Part shown: positions 55,684 through 64,000 of the stretch, one piece after another
How positions within the stretch are numbered: the stretch's first letter is position 1
How the letters are laid out: every line of letters starts with the position of its first letter
Assembly (NCBI RefSeq): GCF_000424145.1
Contig: NZ_AUJI01000023.1
Coordinates: 1-64,000 of the forward strand
Direction of reading: 5' to 3'
Source: Butyrivibrio sp. AC2005
Lineage (GTDB): Bacteria > Bacillota > Clostridia > Lachnospirales > Lachnospiraceae
DNA length: 64,000 nucleotides
Made by a program: the position numbers and the translations under genes
The notes under the pieces: generated by a model
Database searches by the model: none
Seen by the model: only the letters and a program-made list of their open reading frames with translations
What the model was told of the DNA's origin: nothing

Positions 55684-56337
55684 TTATGCAAGATATGCAC
55701 ATACATAATCATCTACTTCATGCCTTTCTGCTGTAAGATCTATCTTAGAGAGAATATCTGCCATTTTTTCTGCAAATAAAGCATGTCCCTCAGCTGACAT
55801 ATGTATTCCATCAAAAGACATATCCAGATCCCATTCGCTGGCATCTGCAAAGAATATTCCTACCTCCTGTGCTATAATATCGAGTTCTGATGTGAACCTT
55901 TTCCTCTGAGCCTCAGCCTCTTCAAGATGTTCATCCATATGAGGAAGAATTCCAGGCGGTGAAATTAAAAGAAAACCGGTCTTATTATCTATAAATTCTG
56001 TCCTATCAAGCTGACGCTCAATAAAATCTCTCATTTTTGATGCAACCGTTTCAGCATCCGGAACAGACATATTAATAAGATCATTAGTTCCAAGCATTAC
56101 TGCAAATAAATCAAGCGGACTATACTCAAGCACTGATTTATCCAGTGACAAAAGTGAATATGCATTATCCGGAATAACTCTCCCATTCATTCCATCAGAA
56201 AAAACACGCCATTCACCATACATTTTTTTAGCAAGAATATCTGTCCATCTTTCTGTTTCCGGCAGGCGTCCCCCCATCATACCTCTGGGATCGTATCCAT
56301 AGACATTGGAATCTCCGTAAAAAAGAACTTTTTTCAT
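55684..56337 (-). CDS. SGNH/GDSL hydrolase (arylesterase-like)
   Basis: Cytoplasmic esterase of 217 residues. Block I is KVLFYGDSNVYGYDP with the nucleophile Ser, block III is VMLGTNDLIN, and block V is FDGIHMSAEGH with the Asp-His pair. Family members hydrolyse small acyl esters. The ATG at 56337 has GGTGA nearby; fifteen further codons upstream are possible but lack a ribosome site. It forms a single-gene unit with its own terminator. Confidence 0.88.
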   Translation of the reverse strand: MKKVLFYGDSNVYGYDPRGMMGGRLPETERWTDILAKKMYGEWRVFSDGMNGRVIPDNAYSLLSLDKSVLEYSPLDLFAVMLGTNDLINMSVPDAETVASKMRDFIERQLDRTEFIDNKTGFLLISPPGILPHMDEHLEEAEAQRKRFTSELDIIAQEVGIFFADASEWDLDMSFDGIHMSAEGHALFAEKMADILSKIDLTAERHEVDDYVCAYLA

Positions 56338-56642
56338 TTGCGTCACCCAGTCCTTTCTATATTCTTCTGATTTTTTACACAATCAATATACCACACAGAT
56401 TATGAATAATCTGTGTTTTTATAGAATTTTTATGGAATTCAGCATTTTTTTCTGAATTTTTCGCAATTTACACACATATTGATGCAATATTGTTTCCTAA
56501 AAATCGATATGTTGTACTTCTTGTCTTATCATATCCACATATAGCTATTGCGTTTTTTTTGACTTTGTGATATCTTAGTGTCTGTATTTTTTTATACAAA
56601 ATAATTTATAGGGGGATGCGTACAGGATACGCGAAAAAGAAT
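56338..56642. other. Intergenic region before the HPr-like gene
   Basis: AT-rich, no gene supported. TTGACT near 56551 with TGTATT 18 bases later is a possible vegetative promoter for the HPr-like gene. AGGGGG at 56612 is directly adjacent to an in-frame ATG at 56616 and so is badly placed for it. Confidence 0.35.
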
Positions 56643-56888
56643 ATGACAAAAGATGTTACTATTAGCCTTGAAAATGAGAAACAGATTCTTAAATTTGTGC
56701 AGATGAATTCAAAATCATCTTGTCAGGTTGATGTGAGAAGCGGACACAGCTACATCGATGGGAAATCAATCATTGGTCTTCTTTCACTTAATCTTTTCAA
56801 ACCTTTATATGTTTCTGTTATTGGGGACTCCAGTAAAATCTCCGATTTAATTGATGGTTATCAGGAATATCATTTGGTAGCCGGTTGA
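56643..56888 (+). CDS. HPr-like protein lacking the phospho-histidine
   Basis: About 81 residues with the HPr fold pattern: MTKDVTISLENEKQILKFVQ, VDVRSGHSYIDGKSIIGLLS and LYVSVIGDSSKISDLI. The Ser-46 region (GKSIIGLLSL) is conserved, but the His-15 loop of true PTS HPr is replaced by KFVQMNSKSS, so it cannot carry the usual phosphate from enzyme I. Such Crh-like proteins may serve in carbon-catabolite regulation. The start is uncertain between 56616 and 56643. It is divergent from the SGNH gene and convergent with repB, with a terminator between. Confidence 0.75.
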   Translation: MTKDVTISLENEKQILKFVQMNSKSSCQVDVRSGHSYIDGKSIIGLLSLNLFKPLYVSVIGDSSKISDLIDGYQEYHLVAG

Positions 56889-56895
56889 TAAAGCT

Positions 56896-56924
56896 ACAAA
56901 AAAGAGCTCTTTCGAGCTCTTTTT
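56896..56924. terminator. Bidirectional terminator between the HPr-like gene and repB
   Basis: Arms AAAAAGAGCT / AGCTCTTTTT around a short loop (CTTTCG), with A-run and T-run on the two sides. Confidence 0.9.
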
Positions 56925-56929
56925 TTATT

Positions 56930-58162
56930 TTAAAAGTTATCAAGTAATTCTGATTCCATATCATCATATGAAAAGGATCCCTGAACATATTCACCTACAA
57001 TAGGTTTTGCTGAGTAACCTGTCATTGTGTAATTATTTCTTATTGCAGAAATCATCCAACCAACAAAGTTTTCAACCTGATTACTCTGTCTACTATATAA
57101 ATCATATGCCTGTCTGATCTTATCCACATTGTAATCAGCAGCCTTTAATATAGATCTAATCTCAGAAGGTTTAACTCTTTCATCTATAATAATATCCTGA
57201 ACCTGATCCATATATTCTAATTCCTCAGCAGCACTGATCTTACGGTCCTTAAGATTTAATTCATTATAGGTGTTATTTTTATTCTTAACCTTAGGATTAA
57301 CATCTATCTTAAATCTTATACTTACTACCTTTCCACCACGCCCTGCTTTTACAGGTTCATAATCAAACCATATACTTGTTGTTTCATTTAATTCTTTTTG
57401 CGCTTTATCCAGAGCAAATTTCTTAAAATTACCAAATGTCTTGAGCTTTCCTGCACCATCTGACTTATCTGCCTGTCTCTCTATTGCGTCATAATCCGGA
57501 TTTCCCTTCTTTAACGCGCTTATTATAAGAGGATCAGCCTGCGAATCTATAATACCTAAACGAAGCTTCAAATCCGTTAAATGATACTGTATATAGTAAG
57601 GCCCCTCTTTCTTTGTAATGGCTCTCTGCTTATCCATTTCAGCTTTCAATATCTCATATAATCTGAAGGAATAAACACTGTTGAGCTGAACAGCTTCTGC
57701 AAGACTTAAAACCGTGTAATTACTCTGCAGATTTGCAAGATATGGTGTTATCTTACTATTATAACGAACATTAAGAACGCCATTTTTAAAGGAAGCGTCG
57801 GTAATAACATTTATAGCCTCTATTTCCTTAGTATCATCATTGGAATAAATAATTCTCCAATCCAGTATAGATGGCTTGGATTTCGCCGGTTCAATAGCAG
57901 ATTTAATATGCTCATAAAATGAACCACCCTTTACACCAAAGATTTTCTTTAAATCCGTTCCGTATATGTTTGCTTCTAAAGTATTATCGTCGTGATTAAG
58001 CTCCGCCTTGGCAATACTTACAGCAAAGAGCTTCTGGACAAGAAGTGTAGATCTTCCCTTAGAATTAATAAGTGTATTAGCTTTTTTGTAATGCTGATTT
58101 GATAAAAAACTTTCGATAGCAGTTGTTTCTTCTTCAATCTGCTTTTTGGATTTACGCCCCAA
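56930..58162 (-). CDS. repB: Rep_3-family (RepB) replication initiator
   Basis: Initiator protein of 410 residues with two winged-helix domains. The first (about 40-150) contains LINSKGRSTLLVQKLFAVSI and the second (about 155-270) contains YFRLYEILKAEMDK-type helices (SVYSFRLYEILKAE) and LKLRLGI. Family members bind iterons next to their own gene and open the origin. Here a field of CCC-AAAAACTACTAA repeats lies immediately upstream. The start is a TTG at 58162 with GGAGG five bases before it. This gene, with parAB, shows that the window belongs to an independently replicating element. Confidence 0.92.
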   Translation of the reverse strand: MGRKSKKQIEEETTAIESFLSNQHYKKANTLINSKGRSTLLVQKLFAVSIAKAELNHDDNTLEANIYGTDLKKIFGVKGGSFYEHIKSAIEPAKSKPSILDWRIIYSNDDTKEIEAINVITDASFKNGVLNVRYNSKITPYLANLQSNYTVLSLAEAVQLNSVYSFRLYEILKAEMDKQRAITKKEGPYYIQYHLTDLKLRLGIIDSQADPLIISALKKGNPDYDAIERQADKSDGAGKLKTFGNFKKFALDKAQKELNETTSIWFDYEPVKAGRGGKVVSIRFKIDVNPKVKNKNNTYNELNLKDRKISAAEELEYMDQVQDIIIDERVKPSEIRSILKAADYNVDKIRQAYDLYSRQSNQVENFVGWMISAIRNNYTMTGYSAKPIVGEYVQGSFSYDDMESELLDNF

Positions 58163-58410
58163 AACAACCTCCTTAACCCCATAAGGTCAATATTCATACC
58201 TTTTTAGTACTAACTTATTATAGTGCTATTATATCATGCTGTAAACAAAAATACCTAAATTTATAAAACTTATACCTACATACATATAATATATACCTCT
58301 ATGCTAATAACTTATGCAATATTGTATGATATCATATCGCATTAACGCGTATTTAATTGACTGTAATGGTCATCAAAATATTGACTAAACCAGTATTTTT
58401 TATTATATAT

Positions 58411-58920
58411 CCCTAATTACTACTAAATAATCTATAAATGTACCCAAAAACTATTGAAAAACGACTTTATTATCCCCAATAGCTACTAACTATCATTATT
58501 TATCTCCCTAAATACTACTAAGTACACCCTTATTATTCTTTTTCCAGTCAATATTTTCTATAGTTCCAGGCATATAATAGCTAATTTTTTATCTATAAGG
58601 TTACTAACCTCCCCTAAAACTACTAAATATATTGTTTTCGTCCCCTATTACTACTCAATAAAACATAAATGTACCCAATTACTACTAATAAACCTATTAT
58701 ATAACCCTTTTTTCTACCTAAAATGATATAATCTGCCTTCGTTTATGGAGTGTTTTTTATATGAATTTACATATATACCTAAAAACTATCATAAAAAACC
58801 CTATTTCTTATTATCCATCCCAAAAACTACTAATAAAAACCGGTATATTTTCCTAAAAACTACTAACTAATACTAAAACACAACAAAAAGTGCATTAAAT
58901 AGGCCCCCATAAACTATCGT
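58411..58920. repeat. oriV: Iteron array, probable replication origin
   Basis: About eleven degenerate copies of CCCAAAAACTACTAA lie in one orientation in the repB-parB gap. Copies start near 58411, 58443, 58475, 58506, 58612, 58643, 58674, 58705 (poor), 58777, 58819 and 58851, with a weak one near 58905. Most neighbours are 31-32 bases apart, close to three helical turns. The flanking DNA is extremely AT-rich, as expected for an unwinding element. Confidence 0.85.
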
Positions 58921-58988
58921 CTTTAGCCAGAATTCTATAATACATAAACCCCTTTTCTATTATTCTTCTCCCATTCAACTATATAAAA

Positions 58989-59028
58989 AACTCACGAAAA
59001 GCGCATATTTACTGGCTCTTCGTGAGTT
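58989..59028 (-). terminator. Intrinsic terminator of the parAB operon
   Basis: Arms AACTCACGAA / TTCGTGAGTT. On the minus strand the hairpin is followed by TTTTTT. A second small palindrome (59065-59085, GTAACAACA / TGTTGTTAC) spans the parB stop codon. Confidence 0.88.
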
Positions 59029-59081
59029 CTAATTAATAAGAATTTTGTTGTTAATTAATATATTGTAACAACATAGTGTTG

Positions 59082-59873
59082 TTACATATTTAATTGTTCC
59101 ATAAAAGACTTGTATTTAAGGTAAAGATCTTTGTTTTTCTCATAATCCTGTTGAATTAAATTACTAATATATTGTTGATAAGAGATTTTACCAGATTGAG
59201 TCATAAAATCAACATAAGATCTTAATTCTCCTAATCTAATATGTAATACACCACTACTCTTTTCCTCAGGCATAAGAGGAATTGATTTTTTTGATAACTT
59301 TGGAGCAGATAAAGTATCTATAGTACTTGTAATACTAGAAACTTCAGGCATTACAGGTGTTATTGTAGGAGCTTGTGTAGGTACTTCAACAACAGTAGGA
59401 TTTACAGGAACTTGTGCATATACAGGCACTTGCTGTTGTACCGGAATAGGCTGTGGTTGTACAGGTACTATGGGCTCCACAACTTGTTGTGCAATAGGTT
59501 GCGGTATTGATTGTGCTATAGGCTGTGTAACAGGTTGTGGCTGTACATTTACAGGTGTTTGAGTTTGCACAGGCTGTATTTGCTGCACAGGTTCAGGTGT
59601 TTGAGCTTGTACAGGCTGTATTTGCTGCACAGGTTCAGGTGTTTGAGCTTGTACAGGCTGTACCTGTTGTACAGGCTCTGGTATTGTGTCTACAGGTTCA
59701 TTCATAACAGGTGCAACCTTAGAAACTGGCTCAGGATCAGGAGTTACAGACTTTTTTTGTTCTTTTTTTTCAGAAGTTGTAGTCGTTTTTTTGCTAGGTG
59801 TGTCCTCCGCAGGCTGCTCATTTACCATTTTTTGGAAGTTTTTTGCCATTGCGGTTTGAAGATTTTTTTTCAT
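59082..59873 (-). CDS. parB: ParB-like plasmid partition protein
   Basis: 263 residues encoded directly after parA, with an ATGA overlap. The N-terminus MKKNLQTAMAKNFQKMVNEQ is followed by a long Pro/Gln/Val-rich low-complexity region (about 45-190) that contains near-identical copies of EPVQQIQPVQAQTP. The C-terminal 70 residues (GVLHIRLGELRSYVDFMTQS and ISYQQYISNLIQQDYEKNKD) look like a ribbon-helix-helix DNA-binding domain. It is not a canonical ParB with a CTPase fold; the assignment rests on its partner and the C-terminal domain. It probably binds a centromere nearby. Confidence 0.75.
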   Translation of the reverse strand: MKKNLQTAMAKNFQKMVNEQPAEDTPSKKTTTTSEKKEQKKSVTPDPEPVSKVAPVMNEPVDTIPEPVQQVQPVQAQTPEPVQQIQPVQAQTPEPVQQIQPVQTQTPVNVQPQPVTQPIAQSIPQPIAQQVVEPIVPVQPQPIPVQQQVPVYAQVPVNPTVVEVPTQAPTITPVMPEVSSITSTIDTLSAPKLSKKSIPLMPEEKSSGVLHIRLGELRSYVDFMTQSGKISYQQYISNLIQQDYEKNKDLYLKYKSFMEQLNM

Positions 59874-60658
59874 TTGGACTCTCCTTTCAAAAATTCTTTT
59901 ACAAAAGCTTCATAATCTTTAGTTGCCCTTGCATTAGGCGCATATTCAAATAAGGATTGATTTAGGGTCTGTGATTCCTCTACTGCTACATTTTGGTGAA
60001 TTTTTGACTTATACACCTTTATTTCATATTCCTTTGCAAGCATTTCTATACCTTCAAGCCATATATTAGCGTTATTTGTATTTCTGCAATTAGTTATAAG
60101 AATACCTGCTACATCAAGATCAGGGTTATTTAAGCGCTCTGACATTACTGAAATCCATGAAAACAGCATATTTGCTCCATTTGTAGCAAATGCTTCAGGT
60201 GTCATAGGAACTACAATTTTATCTGTTATAGCGAGTACATTTTGGGTTATTAAAGCAAGAGTAGGGCTACAATCAATTATGCAATAATCGTAGGTTTTAT
60301 CCAGCTTTTTAAGAGCTCTTTTTAACATGAATTCTCTGGATGTAACTCCAGAATAGTCAAGATCAGCAGAAGTAAACTCAATACCGCCTATAATAAGGTC
60401 TAAATTCTTACTTATTGGTATAACCGCCTCATTAATATCTGCTCCAGGCTCTCCTTTTTCTGTTTTAAATACATCAGATAAGGTTGCAGCAGGTATATTG
60501 TATAAATCTATTCCTGCGGCCTGGCTAAGGTTTTCCTGTGGATCTGAATCAATCATTAGTACTGAGTGTTTTTTCTTAGCCAAACCGGATGCTAATGCGT
60601 AAGTTGATGTTGTTTTTGCAACTCCACCCTTTTGGTTGCAAAATGCAATTGTCTTCAT
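59870..60658 (-). CDS. parA: ParA-family partition ATPase
   Basis: Walker-type ATPase of 262 residues that moves plasmid copies apart. The deviant Walker A motif is KGGVAKTT (10-17), followed by VLMIDSDPQENLSQ (Walker A-prime) and YCIIDCSPTL (Walker B). There is no N-terminal DNA-binding domain, so it is the small ParA type and is probably regulated by its partner protein. GGGAGG lies before the ATG. It is first in the parAB operon, adjacent to the two-kilobase AT-rich region. Confidence 0.95.
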   Translation of the reverse strand: MKTIAFCNQKGGVAKTTSTYALASGLAKKKHSVLMIDSDPQENLSQAAGIDLYNIPAATLSDVFKTEKGEPGADINEAVIPISKNLDLIIGGIEFTSADLDYSGVTSREFMLKRALKKLDKTYDYCIIDCSPTLALITQNVLAITDKIVVPMTPEAFATNGANMLFSWISVMSERLNNPDLDVAGILITNCRNTNNANIWLEGIEMLAKEYEIKVYKSKIHQNVAVEESQTLNQSLFEYAPNARATKDYEAFVKEFLKGESK

Positions 60659-62700
60659 TTTCTCCTCCCAGATGCGATTTTTATTTCTTATTTATATTAT
60701 CATTGATGTTACGATGTGTAAAGAAAATTGTACATTGATATATCAGTTTCATGTTATATAGGTATATCTATATTAATATATAAGGCTAAATCGATATATA
60801 AATACAAATAGAAAAGGACATAAATATAATAATATATTAAAATAACAAGTGTTTATAATACAAAGATATATTGTATACATGATAGAAATAAATAAAAATA
60901 TCATGATATTTAAATAACATAATATTATGATAATATGTGACTAATATACAAAAATAAAAGTATAACAATATAATATGATACATAGTAACAGTATATAAAC
61001 ACATCATGATGTATTATAAAAAGTTCAACATGATATTTAGATATAATATAACAAGATGTAATGATAGAACTATAACATTATATAAATATAATAAACGATA
61101 CATTGATGTATTGAAGTAATGATACAATTAAGAAAATATATCATCATGATACAATGATGTAATGCTGATAATAAAATATATTATAATAATTTTATTAAGT
61201 GATTATAGATAAAATGATTCATTAAGAGATTGTTGATTTATTTGCAAAGAAAGACATCAACACATCATTATATATACAACACTACATCATGATATATACA
61301 AAATATAGTAATACAAAGTTTATAACCACTATATATAGATTTCTTAAAGCGGTATTAGAGAAAAGGTTATTTTGATGAAAGTTGCAAATAATATATTTAT
61401 ATAAAAATACTAATATAATAATATATCATAGTATAATGATGTAATGAGATACTAAAGTGATAAATAGAAAAATATATAATGTAATAACGAGGTAAGTACA
61501 TCATGATGTATATGTACGATGCTGCTATAATATATATAAATATAAAAGTATATAATGATGTCATATTTCTGTTGATGTTTGATGAAGATGTATATATGTA
61601 AAATGATGTATAAATACATTACTAACAGAATAATTTGATGACAATATATTAAAATATAAAAATAAATATATATCTAAATACATTTATGCAATATTGATAA
61701 TATATGTAGATGCAAATATACATATATATTTAAGTATAAAAATACAAATATGATAATAAATAAATATTTATATATATAAATATATAAAAAGAACATAGGA
61801 TTAAAATATATGAATATATTAATATATTGATGAGCTTATATATAAGTACAAAGATTTTATGATAGCAAAATATATTGATATTAGTATAAATTGATGATAA
61901 AATAAGAATATATATGATTATAATTTCAACTTTGTATTTTGATACGAATCATGTTTTTTATGGTAGATAAATCATGAAAAAATACAGACGAAAATCACGA
62001 AAAAATCCACAGAAAAATCCAGGGAAAAACCACGGATTTTTTCCTGATTTTTCATAAGAATTTTTCAAAAAGGGAGTCTGGAAAATGGCCAGATCATTTA
62101 ATGCGAAAAGCTAAAATAAATGCTGTGAATATATAAGAATAATTTTGCTTTAAGAAAAAATATTAAAAACAGGATTGATCTCAAGGAAAAATCACGGAAA
62201 AAACCGTAAAAAAATCCATGAAAAAATCCATGAAAAAATCCGCAAAAAATCACAGAAAAATGCATAAAAAGATCATGAAATAAATACATAATAATTACAA
62301 AAAAATATATAAATCAGATAAATGAATATATATCATAAATATACAGATAATAATGATAATTCAAACAATTTAAAATAAACATAAAATACATCTGAAATAT
62401 AGTAAATTAAATACACAATTATAAAATAACACAAAATATCAATGGCTAAATGCAGATATATAGAAAGATTTGGCATATAATATATGTATATATAAAATAA
62501 TATTTTAAATATTGTCCATATAAGTCAATAAGCATATATTACATATGTTATAGATTGATTAATAAAGCTAATAACGCGCTATAAATAAATACATTTGTTA
62601 TATAAAATAATAACAACTTAAATATACGAAAAATAGTGACTAAATAAGTCAATATACAATTGTATTTAATGTATAAACAATATAAGGAGAATATACAATT
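60659..62700. other. Two-kilobase extremely AT-rich non-coding region with short palindromes and tandem repeats
   Basis: No credible gene in any frame. Runs of ATATA alternate with words such as ACATCATGATGT (61001, 61498), ACATCATGATAT (61284) and TGATGTAATGATG. Two patches (about 61975-62050 and 62185-62275) are short tandem repeats of about 12 bases built on GAAAAAATCCATG. The position directly upstream of parA makes a centromere or an origin accessory region likely, but this is an inference. Confidence 0.6.
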
Positions 62701-63048
62701 TTGCATGAATTAAGTTATATATTAGATATTGTTAATACAGTAATGGATGAGATGGATGCACAAAACATTGAAAGTGTTAAAAAAATAGTAGTAGATGTTG
62801 GGGAAATGAGCGGAGTTGTGCCATATTATCTGCATAAGTACTATCCAGAAGCAATTAAGAATACTAAATTAAGTGAAACGGTACTGGAAATAAATGAGAT
62901 ACAGGTAGAAATACAATGTGAAGGATGCAATAGAGTATATCATCCTGATAAGAATAATAAATACAGATGTCCTTATTGTAGTGAACGAAAAGGAAAACTA
63001 CTCAAGGGAAAAGGAATAATGATCAGTAGTATAGAAATAGAGGAGTAA
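62701..63048 (+). CDS. hypA: HypA/HybF-family hydrogenase nickel-incorporation protein
   Basis: Metallochaperone of 115 residues that delivers nickel to [NiFe]-hydrogenase (or urease). The nickel site is the N-terminal M-H2-E3. The zinc site has C73, C76, C90 and C93 (CEGC and CPYC). Translation starts with TTG at 62701, 11 bases after AAGGAG; histidine must directly follow the initiator, which supports this start. It is very AT-rich, like the DNA around it, and no other hyp or hydrogenase gene is in the window. The fold is clear; its client enzyme is not evident. Confidence 0.85.
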   Translation: MHELSYILDIVNTVMDEMDAQNIESVKKIVVDVGEMSGVVPYYLHKYYPEAIKNTKLSETVLEINEIQVEIQCEGCNRVYHPDKNNKYRCPYCSERKGKLLKGKGIMISSIEIEE

Positions 63049-63332
63049 TAATATAAATTTTTTAAAAGATTAAGCCGATAAAACTTCATATAAAGTAATA
63101 GCAATCCTAGATGTTGCGACAACAAATTATATATATAACATGATGTTATGATGTGTTTATATATAGGAAATTTAGAAATAATTTCGAAACGGAACGAAAT
63201 TTTATCATTTTTTAATTGTTTGAGCGACGATTTAGGGTTTTTTTTGACAAATTTATGATAAAATAGAAAATGAATTCGAGAGATATACCGGAGCGCAAAT
63301 GAAGTCCGGAATAGAAAATATGGAGGTTCAAA

Positions 63333-63695
63333 ATGGCTAAGAGAGTACTTATTACAGATGATGCCGCTTTTATGCGCATGATGTTGAAAGACATTCTGAC
63401 AAAGGGTGGTTATGAGATTGCCGGAGAGGCCGAAAATGGTAAGATTGCAATCGACAAGTATAACGAACTTAAGCCTGATCTTGTAACCCTTGATATTACC
63501 ATGCCGGAGCTTGATGGTATTGGTGCTCTGAAGGGTATTAAGGCTGCAGATCCGAATGCTTGTTGTATTATGTGCTCCGCCATGGGTCAGCAGGCAATGG
63601 TTATTGAATCAATTCAGGCTGGTGCAAAAGACTTTATTGTTAAGCCTTTCCAGGCAGATCGTGTTCTAGAGGCGGTAAAAAAGGCAATCGGATAA
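63333..63695 (+). CDS. cheY: CheY-like single-domain response regulator
   Basis: Receiver domain of 120 residues. The acidic pocket is D9-D10, the phospho-acceptor is D54 (LVTLDITMPELDG), the switch residue is S82 (IMCSAMGQ) and the conserved lysine is K104 (DFIVKPF). No output domain is attached. The block CSAMGQ and the overall sequence fit chemotaxis CheY of Clostridia, controlling the flagellar motor. GGAGG precedes the ATG. No other chemotaxis gene is nearby; a terminator follows. Confidence 0.93.
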   Translation: MAKRVLITDDAAFMRMMLKDILTKGGYEIAGEAENGKIAIDKYNELKPDLVTLDITMPELDGIGALKGIKAADPNACCIMCSAMGQQAMVIESIQAGAKDFIVKPFQADRVLEAVKKAIG

Positions 63696-63771
63696 ATAAT
63701 AAAATAAATCAATAAAAATGCACTAATATTTTTAAGGTAATGCACCGATATATTTATTAGCAACGGAAAGC

Positions 63772-63815
63772 AACCTGTTTCCATGGAAGGGAAACGACAT
63801 GGAAACAGGTTTTTT
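63772..63815 (+). terminator. Intrinsic terminator of cheY
   Basis: Fourteen-base arms AACCTGTTTCCATG / CATGGAAACAGGTT with a 12-base loop, followed by TTTT. Confidence 0.93.
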
Positions 63816-63877
63816 GTGCCCTTTTCTAGGGCCGTTGCGGTGATCAAAGGATGGATCGCAAGCTTGATAACCATATA

Positions 63878-63909
63878 GAAAGCTGCCAGGCTGCCCCCTG
63901 GCAGCTTTC
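63878..63909 (+). promoter_or_regulatory. Perfect 13-base hairpin in the leader of the last gene
   Basis: GAAAGCTGCCAGG / CCTGGCAGCTTTC with a six-base loop and no T-run. A TATAAT word follows at about 63916. It may be an operator palindrome or a leader-RNA element of the gene that starts at 63951. Confidence 0.4.
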
Positions 63910-63950
63910 ACGTGTTATAATACTAAAAAAGAAAATGGAGGACGTAGAAA

Positions 63951-64000
63951 GTGAGTAGCATTAAAGAGTTATACAACAAGGGGAAAACCGTACTTTCGTG
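63951..64000 (+). CDS. Start of a gene cut by the window end (possibly methylenetetrahydrofolate reductase)
   Basis: Only 16 residues are visible: (V/M)SSIKELYNKGKTVLS. A GTG start with GGAGGA upstream is well placed. The pattern K-E-L-x-x-K-G-K-T-V-L-S resembles the N-terminus of MetF proteins, where FEIFPPK or a related block follows, but the next codon starts TG (Cys or Trp). The identification is a guess. Confidence 0.35.
   Translation, partial: MSSIKELYNKGKTVLS

Noticed and set aside
59511..59915. Plus-strand frame rich in Arg, Leu and Tyr
   Set aside because: Mirror of the Pro-Gln repeats of the ParB-like protein.
62098..62289. Small frame with HGFFHGFF repeats
   Set aside because: It is only a translation of the GAAAAAATCCATG tandem repeats; no start signals.
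63244..63264. TTGACA with TAAAAT as a promoter of cheY
   Set aside because: The two words are only nine bases apart, too close for a sigma-70-type promoter.

Overview
The window looks like part of a secondary replicon (chromid or megaplasmid) of a rumen or gut Lachnospiraceae bacterium of the Butyrivibrio/Pseudobutyrivibrio type. The evidence is a low-to-moderate GC genome, a large xylan-degradation locus built on ABC transporters, Gram-positive style lipoproteins and C39/NHLM-type peptide exporters, plus a complete plasmid-type replication and partition module (Rep_3 initiator, iterons, ParA, ParB-like protein). The genus is an inference from gene content; no rRNA or tRNA gene was recognised.

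Layout. 1-1145: end of an amino-acid ABC transporter (permease and partial ATPase). 1257-3920: an amylosucrase-like GH13 enzyme and a secreted L,D-transpeptidase. 4060-10407: a peptide-export locus with an ECF sigma factor, two NHLM-type ABC exporters (one with a C39 leader peptidase), a very short HlyD-like membrane protein and two different double-glycine precursor peptides on opposite strands. The two peptide genes share an intergenic region that carries two divergent copies of the same promoter-like element (ATGTCGC-N17-CGTATATA). 10728-35432: a unidirectional 25-kb xylan locus read leftwards: GH10 xylanase, solute-binding protein fused to carbohydrate-binding-like domains, two permeases, NHL-repeat protein, Yip1 membrane protein, DUF5696 protein, two more permeases, a second solute-binding protein, a U32-like protein, an SGNH esterase, GH67 alpha-glucuronidase, GH3, GH5 and GH43. 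35929-43020: an AraC regulator, two GH43 enzymes and a carboxylesterase-GH43-CBM fusion. 43119-50454: a LacI-controlled sugar ABC transporter divergent from a GH94 cellobiose phosphorylase. 50534-56337: housekeeping and miscellaneous genes (HD hydrolase, MATE, HU, Dus, GNAT, SGNH). 56643-60658: HPr-like protein, RepB, iteron origin and ParAB. 60659-62700: two kilobases of extremely AT-rich, repeat-laden non-coding DNA. 62701-64000: a lone HypA, a CheY-like protein and the start of one more gene.

How the parts work together (inference from families). The membrane- or wall-anchored GH10 and GH5 enzymes cut xylan and beta-glucan outside the cell. The lipoprotein binding proteins and ABC permeases import substituted oligosaccharides. 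Enzymes without signal peptides (GH67, GH3, GH43s, SGNH esterase, esterase-GH43 fusion) remove glucuronyl, acetyl/acyl and arabinosyl groups inside. The LacI/GH94 block does the same for cello-oligosaccharides by phosphorolysis. The most unusual part is the ECF-linked peptide-export locus, which lacks any recognisable modification enzyme.
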